From CAYSRM01 sp964475205 (GTDB lineage: Bacteria; Verrucomicrobiota; Kiritimatiellia; UBA8416; CAYSRM01), in assembly GCA_964475205.1 (NCBI GenBank), contig CAYYVQ010000016.1, positions 1-44,385 of the forward strand: 44,385 bases of DNA. Reading direction: 5' to 3'. The translations under genes were made by a program, and so were the position numbers. The notes under the pieces are model-generated. The model made no database searches, had not been told where the DNA came from, and saw only the letters and a list, made by a program, of their open reading frames with translations. Below are positions 7,913-16,221 of this stretch, piece by piece (within the stretch, counting starts at the first letter, position 1; every line of letters starts with the position of its first letter).

Positions 7913-8331
7913 TGTCTTTCCTTTTTCACCTGCGACCAGTAGTCGACCTTCTCGGGAATAACCCATCTTATGCCGCCCCGGGGATCTTCAACATCATCCC
8001 GGTAACGTGGTATTACATGCACATGCGCGTGGGGAACAGTCTGGCCGGCAGCAAGCCCCTCGTTGATTCCAATGTTGAAGCCATCAGGTTTGAATCGATC
8101 AACAAGAACGCTGCGCGCTTCATCAATCAGACGCCAGGAATCCGCCCGCATTTCCGGAGAAAGGTCAAAAAAACTGGAGACCACTTTTCTGGGTATTACA
8201 AGGGCATGGCCGGGGCTGACAGGGAAAATATCAAAAAAGGCTATGGCTGATTCGTTTTGAGCTATCAGCCTTTCAGTCTCGACGGGGAAAAAAGGCGATT
8301 CTGCGGAAAGTTGTGTCTTGTTAATGCTCAT
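7909..8331 (-). CDS. HIT-family (histidine triad) nucleotide hydrolase or transferase
   Basis: The product is 140 residues. The triad HAHVHVIPR lies at residues 101-109, and the conserved upstream segment (FPVSPGHALVIPR, residues 36-48) fits the HIT fold. HIT enzymes hydrolyse nucleoside phosphoramidates or dinucleoside polyphosphates using the middle histidine. The Fhit and Hint branches cannot be separated by eye. Its start overlaps the rmuC stop by 11 bp and its stop overlaps the nitrilase start by 4 bp, so the three are surely cotranscribed and probably translationally coupled. Confidence 0.9.
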   Translation of the reverse strand: MSINKTQLSAESPFFPVETERLIAQNESAIAFFDIFPVSPGHALVIPRKVVSSFFDLSPEMRADSWRLIDEARSVLVDRFKPDGFNIGINEGLAAGQTVPHAHVHVIPRYRDDVEDPRGGIRWVIPEKVDYWSQVKKERQ

Positions 8332-9604
8332 CTATTTTTTCTTCGTCCTCTTCTCCACTAAACTGAAGAAATTTGTCTGTTTCGGGCGCCGGCATGGCGT
8401 CAACATTACGGAGCCTCCGTTCGATTGCCCTGGTGCGGCGTGCAACATCGCTTTCTATGGCATTGCTCGCTTCGTTAAGCTTCTTCTGAACTTTGTTTAT
8501 CACTTCTTCGAATTTACCGAATTGAGTTTTGACAGCGCCAAGCAAAGACCATACTTCGCTGCTTCGTTTCTGGATCGCCAGGGTTCTGAATCCCATCTGC
8601 AGACTGTTCAACAAAGCCGCAAGCGTAGTAGGACCGGCAATATTGACCTTATGCTCCCTCTGGAGATATTCCACCAGTCCAGGCCGTCGGAGCGCTTCGC
8701 CGTAAAGGCCTTCAACCGGAAGAAACATTATCGCGAAATCCGTGGTTTGCGGCGGATTAAGATATTTGTCCCTGATCTGCCTTGCCTCCGCCTTAATTCG
8801 CTGTTCTATGTTTCTGGAAGCCTTCTCCACTGCCGCAACATCACCCCTGTCCGAAGCATCTATGAGCCGTTCGTAGTCTTCGCGGGGATATTTAGCGTCT
8901 ATGGGCAACCAGACATTTTTATCCTCCATTTCATCTTTTCCCGGCAGACGTATAGCAAACTCCACGCGCTGATCACTGCCATCCTTTGTCTGCACATTGC
9001 GCGCGTATTGTTCGGGAGTCAGAATCTGATCCAGAAGATTTGCCAGTTGAATTTCACCCCACGTACCCCGGGTCTTAACATTTGCCAGCACCTTTTTAAG
9101 ATCCCCTACCCCGTTTGCCAGCGATTGCATCTCGCCCAGACCCTTGTGAACCTGTTCAAGGCGTTCTCCCACCATCTTGAAAGATTCGCCGAGTCTTTTA
9201 TCAAGGGTTCCCTGTAATTGTTCATCTACGGTTTTACGCATCTCTTCGAGTCTTTTTGCATTATCTTCCTGCAGCCTCAGAAGTTTCTGCTCCACTTTGT
9301 TTTCAAGACGTTCCATACGTTCTTCGTTTGAACTGGTAAGCTTCTCCAACCGGGAATTCTGCGAGCCGGAGCTTTCGGTAATATTCCTGACAATTGAATC
9401 GTTAAATCCCCTGAGCTGGCTCAGTGTTTCCACTCTGTTGCGACCGATCTCCTCACGCACATCTCTTGCAACACGTTCCTGGATCTCGCACATTGAGTTC
9501 ACCCTTGCTTTAAGATCCGGCAGTTCGCGAGAGCCGCTCCTGAAAATCAAGATCAGCAGAAGAACGATTGTTGCTGTCATAAGCACAATTAAAAGAACTT
9601 CCAT
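8321..9604 (-). CDS. rmuC: DNA recombination protein RmuC
   Basis: The product is 427 residues. The ATG at 9604 has AGGAGG 10 nt upstream and gives a protein starting with a single transmembrane helix (MEVLLIVLMTATIVLLLILI). A long coiled coil follows (residues ~30-180), then the RmuC nuclease-like core (~185-390) with the typical phrases TRGTWGEIQL, LPIDAKYPREDYERL and FAIMFLPVEGLYGEAL. RmuC limits DNA rearrangements in E. coli by an incompletely defined mechanism. The in-frame extension upstream to 9763 is unlikely. Confidence 0.9.
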   Translation of the reverse strand: MEVLLIVLMTATIVLLLILIFRSGSRELPDLKARVNSMCEIQERVARDVREEIGRNRVETLSQLRGFNDSIVRNITESSGSQNSRLEKLTSSNEERMERLENKVEQKLLRLQEDNAKRLEEMRKTVDEQLQGTLDKRLGESFKMVGERLEQVHKGLGEMQSLANGVGDLKKVLANVKTRGTWGEIQLANLLDQILTPEQYARNVQTKDGSDQRVEFAIRLPGKDEMEDKNVWLPIDAKYPREDYERLIDASDRGDVAAVEKASRNIEQRIKAEARQIRDKYLNPPQTTDFAIMFLPVEGLYGEALRRPGLVEYLQREHKVNIAGPTTLAALLNSLQMGFRTLAIQKRSSEVWSLLGAVKTQFGKFEEVINKVQKKLNEASNAIESDVARRTRAIERRLRNVDAMPAPETDKFLQFSGEEDEEKIDEH

Positions 9605-9781
9605 AAAAGGCAATCCTCCTGCAATAAACTGGACCGTACTTGCCGGAATTTTCCGACAAAAACGCCAACAGAAAAACACTAATGCATTGTAAACAAAAAT
9701 GCAATAACCCAGCATCCAGCCCCGGCAAACTCCTGTTTTATCATCTTGCCCAGTTACGGCCACTGATGTAAGACTTGATGT
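9605..9781. other. Divergent intergenic region between rmuC and the sulfotransferase gene
   Basis: This region separates two oppositely oriented operons. A 6-bp inverted repeat with a 9-nt loop (9683-9688 and 9698-9703, TGCATT/AATGCA) lies near its middle and could be an operator. A candidate promoter for the plus-strand operon is at 9746-9774. I see no open reading frame of note in it. Confidence 0.3.
9746..9774 (+). promoter_or_regulatory. Candidate promoter of the sulfotransferase gene, predicting a leaderless mRNA
   Basis: TTGCCC (9746-9751) is followed after 17 bp by TAAGAC (9769-9774). Seven bp separate this from the ATG at 9782, and no Shine-Dalgarno site precedes that ATG. Both boxes are weak matches, so the support comes mainly from the layout shared with other genes in the window. 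Confidence 0.3.
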
Positions 9782-10345
9782 ATGATAACAATAGTATCAG
9801 GCTTGCCCCGCTCCGGAACGTCGATGATGATGCAGATGCTGAAAGCCGGAGGACTTGAAATTCTTACAGATAACGTTCGCCGGCCGAACGAGGACAACCC
9901 CAGGGGGTATTATGAATACGAGCCGGTAAAGTGTCTGGGCAAAAACAACGCCTGGCTCGATAAGGCCGAGGGAAAAGCCGTAAAAATAGTCTCTCCACTT
10001 CTGTATGAACTGCCTTTGGAACATGTTTATAGAATTCTTTTTATGCAGAGACCATTGGATCAGATCCTGGCATCTCAAGCACAAATGCTGAATCGTTCCG
10101 GTAAGGTCCGCGAAGTGCAAGACGGGGCAATGAAACAACATTTCCATCAGCATCTGGCCGGACTGCATGGCTGGCTGGCAAAACAAGGCAACATGCAGAT
10201 TCTGCGCTGTCCATATCCTTCAATAATTCAATCTCCAATAAAATGGGCAGAAAAAATCCAGAAGTTCCTGGACATCGACCTGTACGTTCCAGGTATGGCC
10301 CGAGTGGCCGAACCATCACTACAGCGCCAGAAACATAAAACATAA
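9782..10345 (+). CDS. Small sulfotransferase-family protein
   Basis: The product is 187 residues. It begins directly with a beta strand and the PAPS 5'-phosphosulfate loop (SGLPRSGTSMM, residues 6-16). RPLDQILAS (residues 90-98) fits the 3'-phosphate-binding Arg and Ser of sulfotransferases. The segment NPRGYYEYEPVK is common in bacterial members of this family. Sulfotransferases move sulfate from PAPS to hydroxyl or amino groups of carbohydrates, lipids or proteins. ATP sulfurylase and APS kinase, which make PAPS, follow directly, so enzyme and donor synthesis are probably linked. It is shorter than most sulfotransferases (250-300 residues). The acceptor is unknown. Confidence 0.75.
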   Translation: MITIVSGLPRSGTSMMMQMLKAGGLEILTDNVRRPNEDNPRGYYEYEPVKCLGKNNAWLDKAEGKAVKIVSPLLYELPLEHVYRILFMQRPLDQILASQAQMLNRSGKVREVQDGAMKQHFHQHLAGLHGWLAKQGNMQILRCPYPSIIQSPIKWAEKIQKFLDIDLYVPGMARVAEPSLQRQKHKT

Positions 10346-10365
10346 CACAAACGGCATCCCCTATG

Positions 10366-10415
10366 TTTGTCCCGATCTTTATTCCGATCCTTGTCCGCGA
10401 AGATCAAGACAATGA
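10366..10415. repeat. Dispersed repeat, copy 1 (second copy at 18089-18124)
   Basis: In the 203-bp gap between the sulfotransferase gene and sat, TTGTCCCGATC (10366-10376) and a 24-bp block at 10392-10415 recur at 18089-18099 (11 of 11) and 18101-18124 (20 of 24). In this copy the two blocks are 15 bp apart; in the other they are almost adjacent. Apart from the ribosome binding site of sat I see nothing else in this gap. Confidence 0.5.
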
Positions 10416-10548
10416 TCGCGACCTTGGCGCCGCAAGCTGACCTGCTCAGGCGCGGCAGGCTGCACAATAACTTTTTCTTGCATGCTTCAACATTAAAGGG
10501 GATATTCCAGACTTTCAAATCACAGAAAAACTCTGGAGTGATCAACAT

Positions 10549-11736
10549 ATGAAATCGAAAGAATCTCAGTCGACTCTGTTATCGCCGCACGGAGGTAAAC
10601 TTTGCCCACTGATCATTAAAGACGAGAAACTTGAAGCCGAGAAGAAAAAGGCCGGCACATTACAGAAAGTCCGGATGTCGTCACGTGAAACATCCGACCT
10701 TATCATGCTGGCCTGTGGAGCCTTCAGCCCGTTGAAAGGGTTTATGTGCAGCCAGGATTACAAGTCCGTAGTCCAGGATATGCGCATGCAGGATGGACTG
10801 CTTTGGCCAATACCCATAACACTGGCAGTCTCCAGGGAACAGGCTGATGAACTCGAAACAGGCAGCGAAGTCGTCCTCGTGGACGATGATTCGGGTCAAA
10901 TCATGGGCTCTCTTACAGTCCAGGAGAAATACGAATACGACAAAAAAACCGAGGCCCAGTGCGTTTTTGGAACCACCGATGAAAAACATCCGGGCGTAGC
11001 AAAAGTATATGCGCAGGGCGATGTGCTTCTTGGCGGCGAGGTAAAGGCCTTTTCTGAAGGCAAATATCCCGAAACATATGGCGACTACTACGCGCGGCCC
11101 GCTGAAACAAGGGCTATTTTCGAGGCCAGGGGATGGAAAACGGTTGCAGCTTTTCAAACCAGGAACCCGCTGCACCGATCACACGAATACTGCACCAAGA
11201 TCGCCATGGAGGTATGCGACGGTCTGCTCCTTCACCCCCTTGTGGGCAAACTCAAAAAAGGCGACATTCCCGCGGAAGTGCGCATGAAATGCTACGAGGC
11301 GCTGCTCGAGGGTTATTATCCCGCAGACAGGGTGGTTTGTAAAGTCTATCCGATGGAGATGAGATATGGCGGACCCAGAGAAGCTGTGCTGCACGCTATT
11401 TTCCGCCAGAACTACGGATGCAGCCACCTGGTAATCGGAAGAGACCATGCCGGGGTCGGTGATTACTACGGACCGTTTGATGCACAGAATATCTTTGACG
11501 AATTCGACAGCTCTGAACTCCAGATCAAACCTCTGAAGATCGACTGGACTTTCTGGTGCAAAAAATGCTACGGAATGGCGTCAACCAAAACCTGTCCGCA
11601 TCCCGGCGAAGACAGAATCATGATCAGCGGAACAAAACTGCGGGAAATGCTGGCTGCAGGTGAAAAACCGCCCGCAGAATTCAGCAGGCCGGAAGTGCTT
11701 GACGTTCTAATAGACTATTACAAAAAGGCAGAATAA
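10549..11736 (+). CDS. sat: ATP sulfurylase (sulfate adenylyltransferase, single-subunit type)
   Basis: The product is 395 residues. It makes adenosine 5'-phosphosulfate (APS) and pyrophosphate from ATP and sulfate. The active-site motifs are present: QTRNPLHRSHE at 203-213, GRDHAG at 297-302 and ISGTKLRE at 359-366. Cysteines at 337, 340 and 349 (WCKKC, KTCP) match the zinc-binding insert seen in Sat enzymes of many sulfate reducers and thermophiles. GGAG lies 10 nt before the ATG. APS kinase follows after 15 bp. No APS reductase or sulfite reductase gene is in the window, so the local pathway leads to PAPS rather than sulfide. Confidence 0.95.
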   Translation: MKSKESQSTLLSPHGGKLCPLIIKDEKLEAEKKKAGTLQKVRMSSRETSDLIMLACGAFSPLKGFMCSQDYKSVVQDMRMQDGLLWPIPITLAVSREQADELETGSEVVLVDDDSGQIMGSLTVQEKYEYDKKTEAQCVFGTTDEKHPGVAKVYAQGDVLLGGEVKAFSEGKYPETYGDYYARPAETRAIFEARGWKTVAAFQTRNPLHRSHEYCTKIAMEVCDGLLLHPLVGKLKKGDIPAEVRMKCYEALLEGYYPADRVVCKVYPMEMRYGGPREAVLHAIFRQNYGCSHLVIGRDHAGVGDYYGPFDAQNIFDEFDSSELQIKPLKIDWTFWCKKCYGMASTKTCPHPGEDRIMISGTKLREMLAAGEKPPAEFSRPEVLDVLIDYYKKAE

Positions 11737-11751
11737 ACACAAGGCAAAACA

Positions 11752-12369
11752 ATGGTTCAGAAAAAAGCTACCAATATCACATGGCACGAAGGCAAAGTTA
11801 CCCCGGAGAATCGGGCAAAAGTTATAGGCCACCACGGCGCGGTGCTCTGGTTCACCGGCCTGTCAGGTTCAGGAAAATCAACACTGGCAGACGCTATGGA
11901 TGCGCTCCTCAACGAACGCGGCCACCATTCGTATGTCCTTGATGGCGACAACGTGCGCCACGGTCTTAATAAAGACCTCGGATTCAGTCCGGATGACAGA
12001 CACGAAAATATTCGCCGAATAGGCGAAGTTGCCGCGCTTTTCGAAAATGCCGGCATAATAGTGATGACAGCCTTCATTTCACCTTATATGAGCGACAGAA
12101 ATATCGCTCGGGAACATAATCCGTCGGGCCGTTTCATAGAGGTGCATTGCAACTGCTCGCTTTCAGTCTGCGAGGAACGCGACCCTAAAGGCCTGTACAA
12201 GAAAGCCAGGGCAGGCGAGATAAAGGAGTTCACCGGCATAGATGCGCCCTATGAAGCCCCGCCGCATGCGGAAATAACCGTCAACACAGACAGCGAGACT
12301 GTGGAAGAAAGCGCGGCAAAAGTCCTTGAGTATCTCGAGGCTCACCAGATAATCCCGCCTGCAGACTGA
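11752..12369 (+). CDS. cysC: APS kinase (adenylylsulfate kinase)
   Basis: The product is 205 residues, typical of a stand-alone APS kinase. It phosphorylates APS at the 3' position to give PAPS. The P-loop GLSGSGKS is at 36-43, DGDNVRHGLN at 64-73, FISPYMSDR at 108-116, and the lid and APS-binding segment (KGLYKKARAGEIKEF, then TGIDAPYEAP) at ~147-171. It is downstream of sat by 15 bp with only a weak ribosome binding site. With sat and the sulfotransferase it forms a sulfate activation and transfer cassette. Confidence 0.95.
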   Translation: MVQKKATNITWHEGKVTPENRAKVIGHHGAVLWFTGLSGSGKSTLADAMDALLNERGHHSYVLDGDNVRHGLNKDLGFSPDDRHENIRRIGEVAALFENAGIIVMTAFISPYMSDRNIAREHNPSGRFIEVHCNCSLSVCEERDPKGLYKKARAGEIKEFTGIDAPYEAPPHAEITVNTDSETVEESAAKVLEYLEAHQIIPPAD

Positions 12370-12450
12370 AGATTCGTCTTATTGCTGCTCAGGATAAAAA
12401 AGATGCATAACAATACCGATAGCAGTAACCGGCCTTGCGACTACGCGCCA

Positions 12451-12507
12451 TGCGTGTAAGCATGGGAGTGCGTGAGAATGCCCATCAATCTCACATACTC
12501 ACACGCA
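12451..12507. repeat. Nested inverted repeat downstream of cysC
   Basis: A perfect 7-bp outer stem (12451-12457 with 12501-12507, TGCGTGT/ACACGCA) encloses two mutually exclusive inner stems: 12462-12466 with 12481-12485 (ATGGG/CCCAT), and 12472-12477 with 12489-12494 (GTGAGA/TCTCAC). There is no T-run after it, so it is not a clear terminator. Its right arm contains a variant of the CACATACCCACATAC motif found at two other places. The remainder of the 12370-12585 gap holds the candidate promoter of the next gene. Confidence 0.5.
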
Positions 12508-12547
12508 GGGCACATGATGGGGATTCCATATAAGTTCCATTCGAGTC

Positions 12548-12577
12548 TAGACATGAGTCCCTGGCGAATGAGATAAT
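12548..12577 (+). promoter_or_regulatory. Candidate promoter of the S2P-speA-speB operon, predicting a leaderless mRNA
   Basis: TAGACA (12548-12553) is followed after 18 bp by GATAAT (12572-12577); each box matches the consensus at five of six positions. Eight bp separate the -10 box from the ATG at 12586, which has no Shine-Dalgarno site. The transcript would start at, or within 1-2 nt of, the start codon. Confidence 0.5.
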
Positions 12578-12585
12578 GTAGTTAT

Positions 12586-13413
12586 ATGTTTAAAGCTTCA
12601 TACAGAGTTGCAACAGTCATGGGCATTCCGGTGAAAGTCCACATATCTGTTGTGGTGCTTGCAGTAATGTCTGTGATCAGATTCAGGTCCATATATGGCC
12701 TGTTTTTTGCCGCCGGACTTGTCATCAGCATAGCCCTGCATGAACTTGGCCATTCTTTTGTAGCCATAAGAAAGGGTTGCAAAGTACGTGAAATAACATT
12801 GCTCCTCCTCGGAGGAGCCGCCCAGATGGAAAGTATACCCACCCGTCCAAGAGATGAGATCCTTATGGCAATAACAGGACCTCTGGTGAGCCTGTTTCTC
12901 GGCGCGTGCGGCATTTTCGGGGGCAACCTTCTACCGCTCCCTGACCTCCGGGCAATGGCGCCGGCAAAAATCAATGTAATTGAACTGCTTGGGTGGCTGA
13001 ATATCGTTCTGGCATTCTTCAACCTGATCCCTGCATTTCCAATGGACGGCGGACGGGTTTTTCGTTCGCTGTTATCACGGAAAATGGGTCGACTCAAGGC
13101 TACTTACGTGGCAGCGCAACTGGGCAAAATCATGGCAATCCTTTTCGGAATCTATGCGATCAATCCTTTCGACCCGATACTTATAGCAATAGCTTTTTTC
13201 GTCTATATAATGGCAGGCAACGAATACAGGATGGTCCAGGCCCAGGAAGCATCAAAGCATTACGGATGGAACATCGGTTCATATGGTCGGCAAAATGAGA
13301 TTCAAGACGATGAGGCGATGATTGGTCCGCCGCCTTATGAGAACGGACCGGGAACCAGAAGCGGAATCAGGCCCAGTGAAAAAGACAGGCCTTCCAGTAA
13401 TTTTTTCAGATAA
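12586..13413 (+). CDS. Site-2-protease family (M50) membrane zinc metalloprotease
   Basis: The product is 275 residues with about five or six hydrophobic segments. The zinc motif HELGH lies at 52-56 in a membrane helix, and NLIPAFPMDGGR (~146-157) supplies the third zinc ligand, as in the S2P/SpoIVFB-type minimal proteases. There is no PDZ or CBS domain. The last ~55 residues are hydrophilic and probably cytosolic. S2P proteins cleave transmembrane segments, often of anti-sigma factors or other membrane regulators; the substrate is unknown. The speA gene starts 1 bp after its stop, so the two are cotranscribed although no functional link is known. Confidence 0.88.
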   Translation: MFKASYRVATVMGIPVKVHISVVVLAVMSVIRFRSIYGLFFAAGLVISIALHELGHSFVAIRKGCKVREITLLLLGGAAQMESIPTRPRDEILMAITGPLVSLFLGACGIFGGNLLPLPDLRAMAPAKINVIELLGWLNIVLAFFNLIPAFPMDGGRVFRSLLSRKMGRLKATYVAAQLGKIMAILFGIYAINPFDPILIAIAFFVYIMAGNEYRMVQAQEASKHYGWNIGSYGRQNEIQDDEAMIGPPPYENGPGTRSGIRPSEKDRPSSNFFR

Positions 13414-13414
13414 C

Positions 13415-15319
13415 ATGCCCGACTCCTCCATGAAAGAATGGTCCGCCCAACATTCAGCCGAACTTTACGGTCTCGGTCTGTGGGGAGAAAACTGTTTTGA
13501 TGTCTCGGCTGCAGGAGATGTGATAGTCAAAAAATCCGACAGCGGGAACCGGGGCTGCATCAGTATCGCCGACACTGTGAAAAACCTTGCCCGCCGCGGC
13601 CTGAACCTGCCCATGTTGCTCCGTTTCGACGATATACTTGACGCGCGAATAAAGCGCCTGCACCGCTGCTTCTCCTCGGCAATATCCGAAACTGCTTACA
13701 ATGGCCGCTATCACGCTGTATACCCGATAAAGGTAAACCAGAAGCAGCAGGTACTCAAAGATATTATCGAATTCGGGCAACCCTTCAGCCACGGGCTTGA
13801 GGCCGGGAGCAAGGCCGAGCTGCTCGCGGCTATAGCGCATATCTCCGGCAACAACTCGATGATTGTCTGCAACGGCTACAAAGACCAGGAGTTCATAGAT
13901 CTGGCCCTGTACGCTACTTCCCTCGGATTGCGCGTGTTCATAGTTGTGGAAATGCCCGCCGAATTGCTCGCCATAATCAACAGATCAAAACAACTTGGCA
14001 TTCAACCTGACCTGGGAATCCGTGTCAAGCTCTCCAGCACTTCCGGAGGGCACTGGGACAAATCTTCCGGCGATGAAGGCAAGTTCGGAATGACCGCATC
14101 GCAGATAATAGAAGCCGTGGAAAAACTCAGGTCCTCCCAAATGCTGAGCGCTCTCAAGATGCTGCACTACCACATCGGAAGCCAGGTTTCCGACATAACA
14201 CGAATCCGCACCGCGCTTAAAGAAGCAATCCGGTTCTATGCCGAAATGACCCGCATGGGCGCGCCTATGCAGGTGATAAATGTCGGAGGCGGCCTGGCAG
14301 TAGACTATACTGGCGCAAAGGCCAATGAACCGGAAAGCAGGAATTATTCTTTGAGAGAGTACGCCGCTGATATCGTAGACATAATAAAAAGCGTCTCGGA
14401 AACGGCCGGAATAGAACATCCCGATATCGTCAGCGAATCAGGACGGGCCACGGTAGCATCACATTCTGTACTGGTTTTCAATGTGCTTCATACCAGAAGC
14501 TTCAGGCCCCTCCAATTAAACGAATACCCTTCCTTCCGCTGTTCCCCCCCAACAGAAAGCCTGTGTGAAGCTTTTCAATACATTAAACCCGGCCATCTGC
14601 AGGAAGCATTCAATGATGCTGTCTACTACAGAGACCAGGTCAGGGAACAGTTTGTCCTCGGTGAAATATCCATCGAAGAAAAGGCTTATGCAGAAGACAC
14701 TTTCTGGAACATAATACAGAAAATCTCTGCTGCATCCGGCGAACAGGAATACGTACCGAAAGCTCTCAGGAAACTTGAAGCCGCCCTTCCCGACGTTTAC
14801 TACGGGAATTTCAGTCTTTTTCAATCTCTGCCCGATTCATGGGCAATCGACCAGGTATTCCCGGTGATGCCGATACACCGCCTTCACGAAGAGCCGAAAA
14901 GAAACGCGGTAATTGCCGACATAACATGCGATTCCGACGGCATACTAAACCGATTCGCCATGGCCGGAAGGCTATCATCCACGCTGAAACTGCATGAACT
15001 TAATGACGAGGAATATTACCTCGGAATATTCCTCGTCGGCGCCTACCAGGAAACGCTCGGCGACCTCCATAACCTTCTGGGGGAAATCAATGTTGTCCAC
15101 GTTTCCGCTGACAAGGACGGTAAAGTAACCTATAACCGCGAACTCCCCGGGGCTTCAGCAGGAGCTGTGCTCGAAGATGTGGGATATAATCGAGACCGGG
15201 TAGAAAACCGTCTCCGCGCCCTTGTCGACACCGCCGAAACAAACCGGCATATAGGCAAAGACACCATTATGAATGCATTTATTGAAGCCCTTGACGGTTA
15301 TACATACTTCGAACGCTGA
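13415..15319 (+). CDS. speA: Biosynthetic arginine decarboxylase
   Basis: The product is 634 residues, as expected for the SpeA family. It decarboxylates arginine to agmatine with pyridoxal phosphate; the PLP lysine is K106 in YPIKVNQ. The alanine-racemase-like barrel (~70-350) and C-terminal beta domain (CDSDG motif, active-site Cys) are present. ATG 13415 lies 1 bp after the previous stop; another ATG at 13430 is possible, and neither has a clear Shine-Dalgarno site. An in-frame ATG inside the S2P gene (13322) is unlikely. The gene overlaps speB by 1 bp (TGATG), so agmatine is made and used by coupled genes. Confidence 0.93.
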   Translation: MPDSSMKEWSAQHSAELYGLGLWGENCFDVSAAGDVIVKKSDSGNRGCISIADTVKNLARRGLNLPMLLRFDDILDARIKRLHRCFSSAISETAYNGRYHAVYPIKVNQKQQVLKDIIEFGQPFSHGLEAGSKAELLAAIAHISGNNSMIVCNGYKDQEFIDLALYATSLGLRVFIVVEMPAELLAIINRSKQLGIQPDLGIRVKLSSTSGGHWDKSSGDEGKFGMTASQIIEAVEKLRSSQMLSALKMLHYHIGSQVSDITRIRTALKEAIRFYAEMTRMGAPMQVINVGGGLAVDYTGAKANEPESRNYSLREYAADIVDIIKSVSETAGIEHPDIVSESGRATVASHSVLVFNVLHTRSFRPLQLNEYPSFRCSPPTESLCEAFQYIKPGHLQEAFNDAVYYRDQVREQFVLGEISIEEKAYAEDTFWNIIQKISAASGEQEYVPKALRKLEAALPDVYYGNFSLFQSLPDSWAIDQVFPVMPIHRLHEEPKRNAVIADITCDSDGILNRFAMAGRLSSTLKLHELNDEEYYLGIFLVGAYQETLGDLHNLLGEINVVHVSADKDGKVTYNRELPGASAGAVLEDVGYNRDRVENRLRALVDTAETNRHIGKDTIMNAFIEALDGYTYFER

Positions 15320-16221
15320 TGAACATCCCATGCTTTCTAGACAAGACTCCTGAAGAATCAACGGATCCTTCCGCCCCGTACGTCGTTCTGCCTCTGCCGT
15401 ACGAACGGACAGTGAGCTACGGAAGCGGAACATCAACCGCCCCGCAAGCCATACTGCGCGCCAGCCGGGAAACAGAGGATTTTGACGAAGAACTCATGAC
15501 GACTGTCAACATCCATGTCCAAACCTTGCCGGCCCCCGAGTTCGGAGACATGGAGCCGGCCCACTGCCTTTCAGTGATCGAATCACTGGCAATACCTGTT
15601 TTTTCGAAAAAAAGGTTCCTGCTTTCACTGGGGGGGGAACACTCAGTCTCAATTCCGCTGATAAGCGCAGCAAACAAAACGTTTAAAGATGTTGCAGTCC
15701 TGCACATTGATGCGCACGCTGATTTTCGGAAAGAATACCAGGGCTCTGAATATTCACACGCCTGCGTCATGCGCAGAGTGGAGGAAATGGGCCTGGCCTT
15801 TGTTTCGGCAGGAATAAGAAGTTTTTCCGCATGCGAATACGCCCACATGAAGCAAAACAACACTCTCGGACGGATAGTGTACGCAAGAAACATGTCCCGG
15901 TGTCCAATACGGAAATCGCTTGAACAGATCAAAGGGATCCTCTCAGGGTCGGCATGCACTTATATCACTCTCGATATCGACGCCCTGGATCCGTCACTGG
16001 CTCCGGGAACCGGAACCCCGGAACCCGGCGGCCTTTCATGGGACAGCCTGCTGCAGATATTGCGCTCTGTTTTTGAATCTCAGACAGTTGTTGGGGCGGA
16101 TATAGTGGAGACATCGCCTGTCCCCGGAACCCAGGTAACTGAATATACCGCAGCCAGACTTGCGCTGAAAATGATGCTTTACCATCAATCCCTGTCGCCC
16201 GGCAGGCGCCCGGAACGGTAG
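15319..16221 (+). CDS. speB: Agmatinase-type ureohydrolase
   Basis: The product is 300 residues of the arginase/agmatinase family. The two-manganese site is seen in GGEHS (H108), DAHAD (D131, H133, D135) and DIDALDPS (D219, D221). The PGTGTPEPGG segment is typical of agmatinase-like members. It follows speA with a TGATG overlap, so hydrolysis of agmatine to putrescine and urea is the natural reading. Other guanidino substrates cannot be excluded from sequence alone. Its 3' end overlaps the convergent pgi gene by 37 bp. Confidence 0.9.
   Translation: MNIPCFLDKTPEESTDPSAPYVVLPLPYERTVSYGSGTSTAPQAILRASRETEDFDEELMTTVNIHVQTLPAPEFGDMEPAHCLSVIESLAIPVFSKKRFLLSLGGEHSVSIPLISAANKTFKDVAVLHIDAHADFRKEYQGSEYSHACVMRRVEEMGLAFVSAGIRSFSACEYAHMKQNNTLGRIVYARNMSRCPIRKSLEQIKGILSGSACTYITLDIDALDPSLAPGTGTPEPGGLSWDSLLQILRSVFESQTVVGADIVETSPVPGTQVTEYTAARLALKMMLYHQSLSPGRRPER

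Noticed and set aside
10228..10552. Short frames on both strands between the sulfotransferase gene and sat
   Set aside because: They overlap real genes or repeat fragments, and show no start signals or conserved features.
9782..12369. Reading sat-cysC as a sulfate assimilation operon for cysteine
   Set aside because: No APS/PAPS reductase, sulfite reductase or cysteine synthase gene is present, and a sulfotransferase precedes sat. PAPS use for sulfation fits better.
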